A DNA stretch of 9,748 nt from CAZXCQ01 sp964639275 (GCA_964639275.1 CAZXCQ010000241.1:1-9748); one strand, 5' to 3'. Numbered from the stretch's first letter, positions 1 to 6,737 are shown. The notes: generated from the sequence alone by a model not told the origin. A program made the numbers and translations.

Positions 1-89
1 CCCCGTATCAAGTGCGGGATAAACTCCAGCCGGAATCCAGGTGTCCTCCCCCTGCTTATTGAGATGTTACGTTTTGGTTAGGAAAGGAG
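1..89. other. Left-edge intergenic sequence with a dispersed-repeat fragment
   Basis: No gene can be assigned here. Two short frames are open from the window edge (to a TAG at 79-81 and to a TGA at 60-62), so the tail of an upstream gene cannot be excluded, but neither translation is recognisable. Positions 29-40 read GCCGGAATCCAG, the exact reverse complement of 9635-9646 in the palindromic cluster at the other end of the window. This suggests the edge carries part of the same dispersed repeat. Confidence 0.35.
85..89 (+). promoter_or_regulatory. Shine-Dalgarno AGGAG that decides the start of the acyl-CoA synthetase gene
   Basis: AGGAG at 85-89 abuts the ATG at 90 with no spacer, which is too close for normal initiation. 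The in-frame GTG at 99 is 9 nt downstream, the usual distance, so GTG 99 is preferred. A second in-frame GTG is at 102. Confidence 0.6.
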
Positions 90-98
90 ATGTTTTCG

Positions 99-1553
99 GT
101 GGTGGGAAAAAAAGAAAAACTCAGAAAGCTGTTTCACCCGAGATCGGTGGCCTTTTTTGGGGCCTCCAATAAGCCCGGGAAATGGGGCTTTATTATACTG
201 GCCAATCTTATAAACGGCGGTTTTGGGGGAACCATCTATCCCATAAACCCATCCGAATCTCAGGTCCAGGGGTTGCGGGCATACCAGAGGATTGCGGATA
301 TCCCGGATGTCCCGGATCTGGCGGTGATCGTCGTGCCGCCCCAGGCCGTTCCGTCCGTAATCGGCGAGTGTGTGGCCAAAGGGGTCCAGGCAGGTGTTGT
401 TATCACGGCGGGATTTGCTGAAGTGGGCGCCGTGGGTCAGAGACTTGAGCGGGACACGGTCAATCAGGCCCATAAAGGGGGCATGATACTGGTGGGACCC
501 AACTGCAACGGGATCATGAGCCCGCCAGAGCGACTCCATGTCGCAATGCCGCCGATCTTTTTCCCACCCGGCCCCATGGCTGTGGTGGCGCAAAGCGGAA
601 ACGTGGCCACCTCAATCGCCCGGCGGGGGGTCAAGAGGGGTTTTGGGATCAGCCGCTTTGTCAGCAGCGGCAATGAGGCCGACCTGCACTGCGAGGACTA
701 TTATGCATATCTTTCAGAGGACCCGGAGACCCGGGTCATCCTCAGCTATATCGAAGGATTCCGGGACGGTCGGCGGTTTTTTGCCGCCGCCAGAGAGCTG
801 ACCCGGAAAAAACCGATCGTCATGCTCAAGGCGGGGGTCACCGGGGTCGGCGCCAGGGCTGCAAGATCACATACCGCCGCCCTGGCGGGCGCTGATCTTG
901 CCTTTGAAGGGGCATGCAGACAGGCGGGGGTCATCCGCGCCGGAAATATCGATGACCTGACGAATATTGCGGCTGGGTTTGTGGGACAACCCCTGCCCGC
1001 TGGAAGGCGCGTGGGCATACTCACGGCGGGTGGCGGATGGGGGGTCCTGGCTGCAGACGCCAGTGCCCGGGCAGGACTGGAGGTGCCCGCCCTATCAGAG
1101 GAGACCATCACGCAACTGGATGCCTTTCTTCCAGCATGGTGGAGTCGCAGCAACCCGGTAGATCTGGTGGCGGGTCTTAAGCCTGATCACCTTGGGAGAT
1201 CCCTGGAGTGTCTCCTTCGATGCCCGGCGCTTGATGGCGTTCTCCTGCTGGGAATCATGCCCGCCTTACCCTTTCGACCGGTCCCACCGTCTGCCGGCGC
1301 GCAGGCCGTTGAGAAACAGGCCCAGGTCCTGTTGGAGGCCATCGGTAAGGTCTTTGATCAGTTTATGGGGCTGGCTGCTCATTATCAGAAACCGGTCATC
1401 ATCGCCTCCGAATCTCCCTTCTCAGTGGAAAACCTGGAGAACCGGATGGCCCTCATGCTGGGGCAGAGGGGTTATGTCTGCTATTCGAGCCCGGAAGATG
1501 CGGCGGTTGTTATGGCCGGCCTGGCGCGTTATGCGGAATACCTCGGATCTTAA
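99..1553 (+). CDS. Acyl-CoA synthetase (NDP-forming), alpha subunit (CoA-binding / succinyl-CoA ligase-like)
   Basis: This family converts acyl-CoA, NDP and phosphate to acid, CoA and NTP, or runs the reverse, in the cytoplasm. Residue numbers count from ATG 90; subtract 3 for GTG 99. Residues about 12-115 form a CoA-binding Rossmann domain (HPRSVAFFGAS, then VVITAGFAEVG). Residues about 133-290 are succinyl-CoA ligase-like, with GPNCNGIMSP, VAQSGNVATS and the SHTAALAG motif whose His261 matches the phosphohistidine of ADP-forming acetyl-CoA synthetases. Residues about 305-487 form a second ligase domain (GILTAGGGWGVL). At about 485 residues it has only the alpha part; the ATP-grasp (beta) domain of the roughly 700-residue fused enzymes is missing, and no beta gene lies in the window. 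It converges on the gene at 1636-1962. The acyl substrate cannot be read from the sequence, and a non-catalytic CoA-binding homologue remains possible. Confidence 0.85.
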   Translation: MVGKKEKLRKLFHPRSVAFFGASNKPGKWGFIILANLINGGFGGTIYPINPSESQVQGLRAYQRIADIPDVPDLAVIVVPPQAVPSVIGECVAKGVQAGVVITAGFAEVGAVGQRLERDTVNQAHKGGMILVGPNCNGIMSPPERLHVAMPPIFFPPGPMAVVAQSGNVATSIARRGVKRGFGISRFVSSGNEADLHCEDYYAYLSEDPETRVILSYIEGFRDGRRFFAAARELTRKKPIVMLKAGVTGVGARAARSHTAALAGADLAFEGACRQAGVIRAGNIDDLTNIAAGFVGQPLPAGRRVGILTAGGGWGVLAADASARAGLEVPALSEETITQLDAFLPAWWSRSNPVDLVAGLKPDHLGRSLECLLRCPALDGVLLLGIMPALPFRPVPPSAGAQAVEKQAQVLLEAIGKVFDQFMGLAAHYQKPVIIASESPFSVENLENRMALMLGQRGYVCYSSPEDAAVVMAGLARYAEYLGS

Positions 1554-1593
1554 ATGCGCTCAGGCTTAAAGAGGATATCACTGGCGTCTCCTG

Positions 1594-1621
1594 GCCCGCA
1601 GGGTCTCGGCCCTCCCCGGGC
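1594..1621. terminator. Possible hairpin between convergent genes
   Basis: GCCCG (1594-1598) pairs with CGGGC (1617-1621), and inside it AGGG (1600-1603) pairs with CCCT (1610-1613). It lies between the stop codons of two convergent genes, where a bidirectional terminator would be expected. There is no T-tract on either strand, so it is not a canonical intrinsic terminator. Confidence 0.3.
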
Positions 1622-1635
1622 AAGGACTAGGCCGG

Positions 1636-1962
1636 TCATCCGACGGTTAGGGCCTTGAGCTGAACTCCCATGAGTCTTTTTCGCCGACCTTCGCCAAAGG
1701 CCTCATCGTATTCCTTGATCAGCTGTGTCAATATATCGGAATGTAGAGCAGCATGCATTGCTTCATAGGTCTCAAACTCATAAAGGGTGAGAAACCGATA
1801 TTCGTCTTCGCCCTCCAGGATCTGATAACGACGGCCGCTCAGCACACCGGGAAACCTTTCGAGCGCCCGTGGCATATGCTCCTCATTGTACCAGCGGTTA
1901 AAGGCCTCTTCGTCTTCAGGTTTGACCTTTGCCATAATGATAAAAACTCCCTTCTTGTGCAT
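1636..1962 (-). CDS. Small dimeric alpha-beta-barrel (EthD/DUF4286-like) protein
   Basis: This is a 108-residue soluble protein with no signal peptide or membrane segment. It begins with a beta strand (GVFIIMAKVKPEDE) followed by FNRWYNEEHMPRAL, then SGRRYQ and RFLTLYEFETYEAM. That order is typical of the ferredoxin-like dimeric alpha-beta-barrel superfamily (EthD, DUF4286, antibiotic-biosynthesis monooxygenase relatives). The conserved WYNEEH segment matches uncharacterised members found beside degradation genes. ATG 1962 is chosen over the in-frame TTG at 1968 because a GGGGG ribosome-binding site (1971-1975) is 8 nt upstream of the ATG. It is the last gene of the leftward series, 153 nt beyond the CoA ligase, and may be co-transcribed or have its own promoter. 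The fold is fairly sure; the substrate and activity are unknown. Confidence 0.75.
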   Translation of the reverse strand: MHKKGVFIIMAKVKPEDEEAFNRWYNEEHMPRALERFPGVLSGRRYQILEGEDEYRFLTLYEFETYEAMHAALHSDILTQLIKEYDEAFGEGRRKRLMGVQLKALTVG

Positions 1963-2010
1963 GCCCAAAACCCCCTCATAATCGTCTCAAACCCATTGGT
2001 CAGTAGTACG

Positions 2011-2040
2011 TTTTGAAACCCGGGTTATATGGGGATTCCG
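2011..2040 (+). repeat. Dispersed intergenic repeat, copy 1
   Basis: TTTTGAAACCCGGG (2011-2024) and ATGGGGATTCCG (2029-2040) recur in the same order and orientation at 9408-9421 and 9424-9435, separated by 4 nt here and 2 nt there. A related copy in opposite orientation lies at 6738-6772. All three copies are intergenic. Confidence 0.7.
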
Positions 2041-2056
2041 AACCCCCATATACCCC
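2022..2056. terminator. Hairpin between the ligase and barrel genes
   Basis: TATATGGGG (2026-2034) pairs perfectly with CCCCATATA (2044-2052) around a 9-nt loop. Beyond a T/C mismatch, GGG (2022-2024) pairs with CCC (2054-2056). It lies about 60 nt past the stop codon of the leftward ligase gene and could attenuate transcription or stabilise the upstream mRNA. No T-run follows on the minus strand, so an intrinsic terminator is only possible. It overlaps the dispersed repeat. Confidence 0.4.
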
Positions 2057-2115
2057 TGTGCCACTGTCAATTTTGCAGAAAGCTAAATTGATACATTGGT
2101 CAGAATAAACAGCGA

Positions 2116-3537
2116 TCAGCCGCCCTTTTCGGGCGCATCCCTTGTGATCTTTTCATAGAGGTCGCGGCGGTCGATGACTCTCCGGGCCTTAAATTCGGTT
2201 CTTTCCAGGGTGCCCGGTCTGAGGATCTGCACATTGGTCCTCAGCCCCCGCGTCTTTAGGGCGGCCTCAAGTGTGCTCGACAGGTCGGGAACGAGCCGGG
2301 AGGCCAGGTCGGGGGCAGGTTCGGCCTGGACAATCAACTCGTCCATGCTCTTTTCGCGGGTGATAATAATGCGGAATTCGTCGCCAAATCCCTTGATCCC
2401 CCGGATGGCATCTTCTATGGCGCTGGGATATACGTTCTCTCCCCTGACGACAAACATGTCGTCCGCCCGGCCGTAAACACCCAGGGGCAGCCTCGGATAG
2501 GTCCGGCCACAGGGGCAGGGATCGTTGATCCATCGGGTGATATCGCCGGCCCAAAAACGTATCATGGGTTGTGATGAGCGTTCGAGGTGTGTATACACGG
2601 TGACCCCTTCGGTACCGTGAGGCCGCCGCTTTTTTGTTTCCTGGTGAACCACTTCGGCATAGACGATATCCTGCCACAGATGCATCCCCTGCCGGTATTC
2701 ACATTCGCAGTTTGTCATCCACGGCGACATCTCGGCCGTTGAGCCCGAATCGATACAGATCGCCCCGTAGATCTCTTCGATACGTCTTTTTGTGGAGGGC
2801 ACACCCGCACCGGGCTCACCGGAGAAGAAGAGGATCCGGAAATTGAAATCCTCGCATGGATCAATTCCTCTGGCTCTGGCCTTTTCCGCGAGATAGAGGC
2901 TGTAGGAAGGAGTACCGTAAAAGACAGTGGGTCTTACCTCTTTGATCCATTCAATGGCCCTTTCGGTTTGACCGGGAACACCGGCACCAAACGGAAAGGC
3001 CGCGGCACCGAGGCGTTCCGATCCTGCCAGCGCCCCCCAGCTTCCCAGGTAGAGGCTAAAGAAGGAACCGATGAAGACAGTGTCTTCGGGACGCATCCCG
3101 AAACCCCACATGACTCTGGCGTGGGCCTCGGCTATCCGCCTCATGTCTCCCTTGCTGATACCGAATGCGGTGGGTTTTCCGGTTGTCCCGGAGGTCCCGT
3201 GGACCCTGGCAAGCTCATTTTTCGAGATGCACAGGTTACTCCCGAAGGGCGGGTGTTCCAGTTGATCCTGGCGAATCTCTTCCTTGGTTACAAAGGGGAT
3301 CTGTTCAAAGTCTTCTAATGACCGAATCTCCCGGGGGCTTATCCCGGCCTTGTCCCACTTTCTCCGGTAAAAGGGAGAGCGTTTATAAGCATAGTCAAGC
3401 TGGGCCTGGAGCTTGGGCAGAATGACGGTTTGTTCCCTCTCTTCGGGATCCATCGTCTCCAGATCCCTGCTCCAGTATTTCGAATCGGATGGAGGCAGGT
3501 AGGTCGGGTCATACTCAGGTGGCCATTCCTTTTGCAT
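2116..3537 (-). CDS. Phenylacetate-CoA ligase-like AMP-forming acid-CoA ligase
   Basis: This adenylate-forming enzyme would activate a carboxylic acid with ATP and CoA to an acyl-CoA through an acyl-AMP. The 473 residues show the PaaK-family architecture: an N-terminal YAYKRSPFYRRKWD segment, the ATP-binding loop HGTSGTTGKPT (about 113-123), SGEPGAG, DSGSTAEMS, the hinge region with GRADDMFVVRGENVYP (about 356-371), and C-terminal ERTEFKARRVIDRR carrying the expected catalytic lysine (about Lys450). The Cys pairs CEC (277-279) and CPC (341-343) match a family feature and may bind metal. ATG 3537 is chosen: GGGGGG at 3545-3550 is 7 nt upstream, whereas the in-frame TTG at 3591 lacks a good site. 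It is 90 nt downstream of the dehydratase-like subunits, so its product may feed them. The family is sure; the substrate (phenylacetate, another aromatic or a hydroxy acid) is not. Confidence 0.87.
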   Translation of the reverse strand: MQKEWPPEYDPTYLPPSDSKYWSRDLETMDPEEREQTVILPKLQAQLDYAYKRSPFYRRKWDKAGISPREIRSLEDFEQIPFVTKEEIRQDQLEHPPFGSNLCISKNELARVHGTSGTTGKPTAFGISKGDMRRIAEAHARVMWGFGMRPEDTVFIGSFFSLYLGSWGALAGSERLGAAAFPFGAGVPGQTERAIEWIKEVRPTVFYGTPSYSLYLAEKARARGIDPCEDFNFRILFFSGEPGAGVPSTKRRIEEIYGAICIDSGSTAEMSPWMTNCECEYRQGMHLWQDIVYAEVVHQETKKRRPHGTEGVTVYTHLERSSQPMIRFWAGDITRWINDPCPCGRTYPRLPLGVYGRADDMFVVRGENVYPSAIEDAIRGIKGFGDEFRIIITREKSMDELIVQAEPAPDLASRLVPDLSSTLEAALKTRGLRTNVQILRPGTLERTEFKARRVIDRRDLYEKITRDAPEKGG

Positions 3538-3627
3538 AATAACACCCCCCCATCGCCTTTTGGGATACCCCCTTTGGTTCGCCTGCCTCAAAGAAAGGCG
3601 AGAGACCGATCCGCATCTTTGGGGATC

Positions 3628-4848
3628 TCACCCCAGCATCTCCAGGAACGTGTCGATCCTGCGCATGACCTCAGCCTCTGAGTAGACCCTCTCATCGGCA
3701 TGATCGCCGTCCAGTATGAGTGCCGGGATCTTGAGTTTTTCCCGTATCGCCTCCACCGCATCCAGTGCCCCCACCGATAGGACACGGCAACTTCTGTTCG
3801 AATGGGCGATGACCCCATCAATACGATACGCCCTGATATCTTCGAGAAGCCTGTCGATGTGGGCATCCACACTGGTATTGAGTTCACCCCCAAGGGCCTT
3901 GCGTGCCAGACCCTCCAAAGGCCGATTGCTATCCATCCTTGTGGTGCCCCATACGTATTGGCTGTAGTCGCTTATGGGAAAGACACAACCCCTGTCTTCA
4001 AAGTAACCCAAGATCTTTAGATTGTACCAGAAGGGGATATTCATCCACAAAAGGCGGTGTCTCTCTTCCTCCATAGTAAGAACCCCCTTTTTTTCGGCTG
4101 CACGCTGTGCCGTCTCATGGTAGATCTTCTTCATGAGCTCTGCACCTTGCGGGGTGCCTGTCAGGACGATCAGGACAAAGAGTGCATTGGTAAGGTCAGA
4201 CAACCCAATGGGCGCCGGCACGGTCTTTTGCAGCTCCAGCAGTCTCTGCCAGTAGTCCACGACCTGGTCACTCAGCGCCACCACCTCTGCCAGCTTCTCA
4301 TGGCTGATCTTTGACCCCAGGATCTTTTCGACCTCGGCAATGGCCTCTTCGATCTCTTTTTGGGCGTAATCCACATAGAAATCTGGCATTGCTTCGGGCT
4401 CCATCACCCGCGGGGTATTCACAAAGACAACCGGCTTGCCGTATATCTCGTGAAGGGCGTCCCACCATTTGAAATAGTGTGTGCAGGCGCTGCTGGTGAT
4501 AAGGAGCAAGTCCGGCTGCCCTATGCCCCCCATTGGAAGACTTTCACCGCCGGTGTAAAGGTAACCGAGATGGTTCCGGCAATAGGAGCACAGGTCCTGG
4601 GCATAGTGGTGCGATTCGGCCCTTTTACAATACTCCCCGGATGCATGTCTAGCAGCACACACGCAGGCATAGTTTTCCGGGAATGCGAGCTGAATACCGG
4701 CGGCGTAGGCCACCTCTATGAGAGGATTTGAGGACATGAGCGCATAGGCCATGGGCCTATGGGTCTGGACGTCGCTGTAATGCCCGGCTATGCTCGCGGC
4801 AATATCCCTGTTAAAGGCCGGTCGTTCTCTCTTTTTCCCATCCGCCAT
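3628..4848 (-). CDS. 2-Hydroxyacyl-CoA dehydratase / benzoyl-CoA reductase family subunit (BcrB/HgdA-like)
   Basis: This 406-residue iron-sulfur subunit belongs to the family that reduces benzoyl-CoA or dehydrates (R)-2-hydroxyacyl-CoA by one-electron ketyl-radical chemistry. Visible signatures are SNPLIEVAYAAGIQLAFPENY (N-terminal part, about 40-60), DLCSYCRNHLGYL (Cys87 and Cys90), ITSSACTHYFKWWD (Cys122) and IAHSNRSCR (Cys354). By family pattern Cys87, Cys122 and Cys354 are the likely cluster ligands; Cys90 is an extra nearby cysteine, and Cys62, Cys64 and Cys74 add to a Cys-rich N-terminus. The ENYACVCAA start resembles BcrB/BzdO-type subunits. Its ATG lies 4 nt after the stop of the partner gene at 4853-5980, which implies translational coupling and an AB heterodimer. 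No activator ATPase or ferredoxin gene is nearby. Reductase and dehydratase cannot be told apart by eye. Confidence 0.86.
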   Translation of the reverse strand: MADGKKRERPAFNRDIAASIAGHYSDVQTHRPMAYALMSSNPLIEVAYAAGIQLAFPENYACVCAARHASGEYCKRAESHHYAQDLCSYCRNHLGYLYTGGESLPMGGIGQPDLLLITSSACTHYFKWWDALHEIYGKPVVFVNTPRVMEPEAMPDFYVDYAQKEIEEAIAEVEKILGSKISHEKLAEVVALSDQVVDYWQRLLELQKTVPAPIGLSDLTNALFVLIVLTGTPQGAELMKKIYHETAQRAAEKKGVLTMEEERHRLLWMNIPFWYNLKILGYFEDRGCVFPISDYSQYVWGTTRMDSNRPLEGLARKALGGELNTSVDAHIDRLLEDIRAYRIDGVIAHSNRSCRVLSVGALDAVEAIREKLKIPALILDGDHADERVYSEAEVMRRIDTFLEMLG

Positions 4849-4852
4849 TTCT

Positions 4853-5980
4853 CTAGACCCCGTCAGCCCTTAGGATCTCCAAAAACGCCTCTATCCTTGT
4901 CCGTAACGACGCCATATTCATTAAGTAGTCGGTCTCCAGGTGCAGGGTGGGTATCTTGAACCTCTCCCTGATCCTTTTGTCCAGTTCCGGATAGACAAAT
5001 CCCTCTGATTCGCAGTTCTTGTTGATGGCAAATATCACGCCATCAACCCTATATTCGGCTATCATTTTCGAAACAGATGCAAATCTCTCCCCAATGGCGG
5101 TATTGAACCCGCAGGGAGTCCGGGTATAAGCCCTGGCCAGAGACTCCAGAGGATATTTCCCCTCCTCCACGACGTGCCAAAACGACCTTGACCCATTGTT
5201 GACATCGTCGGCAACAATCGAACCCCCGCAGGACGCGACCATTTCCCAGAGTCGCGTATTGATCACACAGCCCCCTGATATGAGGAGCCTGGCATCCCCG
5301 GCCGGCGATGGGGGTCTGTGGCCAACTTCGGTCAAGAGCTGCGCCATCAGTTGATTGTGCTCTTGTTTATCAAGGACCAGGCCGGACATCACCATGATGA
5401 CGGCCTCGAATCCGGAAATGGGTGGCGATTCGGCCTTTCTCAAATCATAGGCCTTTCTCAAGAGCCCTCTGTGTCTGTTGTAAACCTCGATGGCCTCATT
5501 TAAGGAGGCAGCTGAAATCTCTTCTCCCGTAAAGCGTTCGAGGTTTTTTTTGACCCTTTCAAGTTCTCTCACAAAAAACCAGACGGCGTTGGCGCTTCTC
5601 TTCCACGGCACATTCAGATAGTCGATAAACCGGAACGGGTTGTGCCTCTTCCAGGTTTGATAAAGAAATGTGACCGCCTCACAGCTCCTGGGGATGATAG
5701 CGCCATCGAGGTACGGGTATTTTCCCTTGAGTATCTGGTCCCAACTGGCCCTCAGATAAGAACAGAGGTAGGACTGGAGATGAGAATCAGCCACCGTTAT
5801 CAATTCATCAAAGTGCGGGTAAATCCGAACGGGGTGAAGTCCTGCCGCGTATATGAGTTCCTCAGGAACCACAGGGTGAAAAAGACCGATCGTCTTGCGC
5901 CCGGTCCGGGTCCTGGTCTCCTCAAGAACAGCCGGTGCGTTGCGGACGCTATATGCCATCCTTTCCAAGGCGTCTGACAT
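4853..5980 (-). CDS. 2-Hydroxyacyl-CoA dehydratase / benzoyl-CoA reductase family subunit (BcrC/HgdB-like)
   Basis: This 375-residue partner subunit is the first gene of the leftward operon. Family signatures in order: GLFHPVVPEELIYAAGLHPVRIY (about 32-54), QSYLCSYLRASW (Cys73), IIPRSCEAVTFLYQTW (Cys100), LLISGGCVINTRLWE followed by IVADDVNNGSRSFW (about 232-268), and INKNCESEGFVYPEL (Cys323). Cys73, Cys100 and Cys323 fit the three-cysteine ligand pattern of a subunit-bound 4Fe-4S or double-cubane-type cluster. Length and motif order best match BcrC/BzdN or HgdB-type chains. ATG 5980 follows a GGGGG-rich ribosome-binding site about 10 nt upstream. The upstream region holds a CRP/FNR-like palindrome over the putative -10, which suggests regulated expression. 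Alternatives within the family include phenyllactyl-CoA, lactoyl-CoA or 2-hydroxyglutaryl-CoA dehydratase; the needed activase is not in the window. Confidence 0.86.
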   Translation of the reverse strand: MSDALERMAYSVRNAPAVLEETRTRTGRKTIGLFHPVVPEELIYAAGLHPVRIYPHFDELITVADSHLQSYLCSYLRASWDQILKGKYPYLDGAIIPRSCEAVTFLYQTWKRHNPFRFIDYLNVPWKRSANAVWFFVRELERVKKNLERFTGEEISAASLNEAIEVYNRHRGLLRKAYDLRKAESPPISGFEAVIMVMSGLVLDKQEHNQLMAQLLTEVGHRPPSPAGDARLLISGGCVINTRLWEMVASCGGSIVADDVNNGSRSFWHVVEEGKYPLESLARAYTRTPCGFNTAIGERFASVSKMIAEYRVDGVIFAINKNCESEGFVYPELDKRIRERFKIPTLHLETDYLMNMASLRTRIEAFLEILRADGV

Positions 5981-6013
5981 ACTTGCTCGCCCCCTGACTC
6001 TATCTCTAGAATG

Positions 6014-6029
6014 AGTGACCTATATCACA
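6014..6029. promoter_or_regulatory. CRP/FNR-family-type operator palindrome
   Basis: AGTGA-CCTATA-TCACA matches the TGTGA-N6-TCACA pattern recognised by CRP/FNR-family regulators with one mismatch, and its GTGA/TCAC core is a perfect inverted repeat. It is centred about 41 nt upstream of the dehydratase-like operon's start codon and contains that operon's candidate -10 hexamer, a position expected to repress. CRP/FNR relatives in anaerobes (for example HcpR in delta-proteobacteria) use similar palindromes; which regulator binds here is unknown. Confidence 0.5.
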
Positions 6030-6048
6030 TCCTCTTGGAAGGGTTCAA
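6019..6048 (-). promoter_or_regulatory. Candidate sigma70-type promoter of the leftward operon
   Basis: On the minus strand TTGAAC (6048-6043) and TATAGG (6024-6019) are separated by 18 nt. Transcription would start near 6012, giving a leader of about 32 nt before ATG 5980. The -35 has 5 of 6 and the -10 has 4 of 6 consensus bases, so this is a moderate prediction. Confidence 0.4.
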
Positions 6049-6068
6049 GTCAGATGCCCCCTTTTCGG

Positions 6069-6098
6069 TTGACACAGCAGGCATTTGTCTCCTATACT
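6069..6098 (+). promoter_or_regulatory. Sigma70-type promoter of the response regulator gene
   Basis: TTGACA (6069-6074, perfect -35) and TATACT (6093-6098, 5 of 6) are separated by 18 nt. A start near 6105 would give a leader of about 90 nt. It sits back to back with the leftward promoter. Confidence 0.6.
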
Positions 6099-6180
6099 TC
6101 TTGGCCCAGAGGCAACCGATTGTCAATCAATTACGGGTTTTGAATCATTTCGGGTTTACACGGACGTCATAATCTTTGTA

Positions 6181-6186
6181 AAGGAG
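6181..6186 (+). promoter_or_regulatory. Ribosome-binding site of the response regulator gene
   Basis: AAGGAG at 6181-6186 lies 8 nt before ATG 6195, which fixes that start. Confidence 0.7.
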
Positions 6187-6194
6187 AAAGGCAA

Positions 6195-6698
6195 ATGGAT
6201 CCGGACAAATTTCTAAAAGGGAAAAAGGTCCTTATTGTGGATGATGAAACGGATGTCCTTGAACAACTGGTCGAGCTTTTGGATATGTGTCGGATAGATA
6301 CCGCCACCTCTTTTGAGGAAGGCAAAAGACTCCTTGAAAGCGAATCTTACGACATCGCAGTCCTGGATATTATGGGCGTAAAAGGGTTTGAACTCCTTTC
6401 AATTGCCAACAAACAGAATATCCCCGCCCTTATGCTCACCGCACATGGCTTATCCGAAGAGAATCTAAAGAGATCCGCTAAAGAGGGGGCTCACTACTAC
6501 GCCCCCAAAGATGAAATAGACAAAATCGATCTGTTTATTGCCGATGTGCTTGAGGCAATAGAAAAGAAAAAGAGCCCATGGGAGAGGTGGTTCGAGAGGC
6601 TAGGCAGTTTCTATGACAAGAGATTTCATGGCACACACTGGAGGGAACAGGAACGGGAGTTCTGGGAAGAAAAGACAAAGACGATGCCCCATGTCTAA
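6195..6698 (+). CDS. Single-domain response regulator (REC) with Trp-rich C-terminal tail
   Basis: This 167-residue cytoplasmic two-component receiver has residues about 10-120 as a complete REC domain: acidic pair Asp16-Asp17 (KKVLIVDDE), phospho-acceptor Asp58 (DIAVLDIMG), switch residue Thr82 (LMLTAHG) and conserved Lys105 (YYAPKDE). There is no DNA-binding, diguanylate cyclase or other output domain. Instead residues about 128-160 form a short charged, aromatic tail (PWERWFERLGSFYDKRF, then WREQEREFW) that probably mediates a protein contact. No histidine kinase is in the window, so it is an orphan here. It is transcribed divergently from the dehydratase-like operon across a shared promoter region, which hints at, but does not prove, a joint signal. 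The receiver assignment is sure; the partner is unknown. Confidence 0.9.
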   Translation: MDPDKFLKGKKVLIVDDETDVLEQLVELLDMCRIDTATSFEEGKRLLESESYDIAVLDIMGVKGFELLSIANKQNIPALMLTAHGLSEENLKRSAKEGAHYYAPKDEIDKIDLFIADVLEAIEKKKSPWERWFERLGSFYDKRFHGTHWREQEREFWEEKTKTMPHV

Positions 6699-6737
6699 TC
6701 CGGTAAGGCCCCATTGTGGACAAATTTCTTCAAAATT

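Larger units (their letters stand above)
1994..2103. repeat. Direct repeat CATTGGTCAG, two copies exactly 100 bp apart
   Basis: The 10-mer CATTGGTCAG occurs at 1994-2003 and 2094-2103, flanking the gap between the ligase gene and the small barrel gene. On the minus strand it reads CTGACCAATG, with a TGACCAAT core resembling half-sites of TetR-type operators. The left copy is about 32 nt upstream of the barrel gene's ATG. The repeat is seen directly; the operator role is a guess. Confidence 0.4.

Noticed and set aside
1..20. CCCG/CGGG mini-hairpin at the left edge as a terminator
   Set aside because: The stem is only 4 bp with no T-tract, which is too weak to support.
746..1153. 135-codon open frame on the minus strand inside the acyl-CoA synthetase gene
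   Set aside because: It is antisense to a clearly conserved gene, Ala/Pro/Arg-rich from GC-rich third positions, and has no domain.
2041..2080. Minus-strand TTGACA with nearby TATATG as a promoter for the barrel gene
   Set aside because: The spacer is only about 12 nt, and the -10-like bases lie inside the hairpin stem.
3538..3591. N-terminal extension of the CoA ligase from TTG 3591
   Set aside because: It lacks a good ribosome-binding site and family-like sequence; ATG 3537 has a G-rich site at the right distance.
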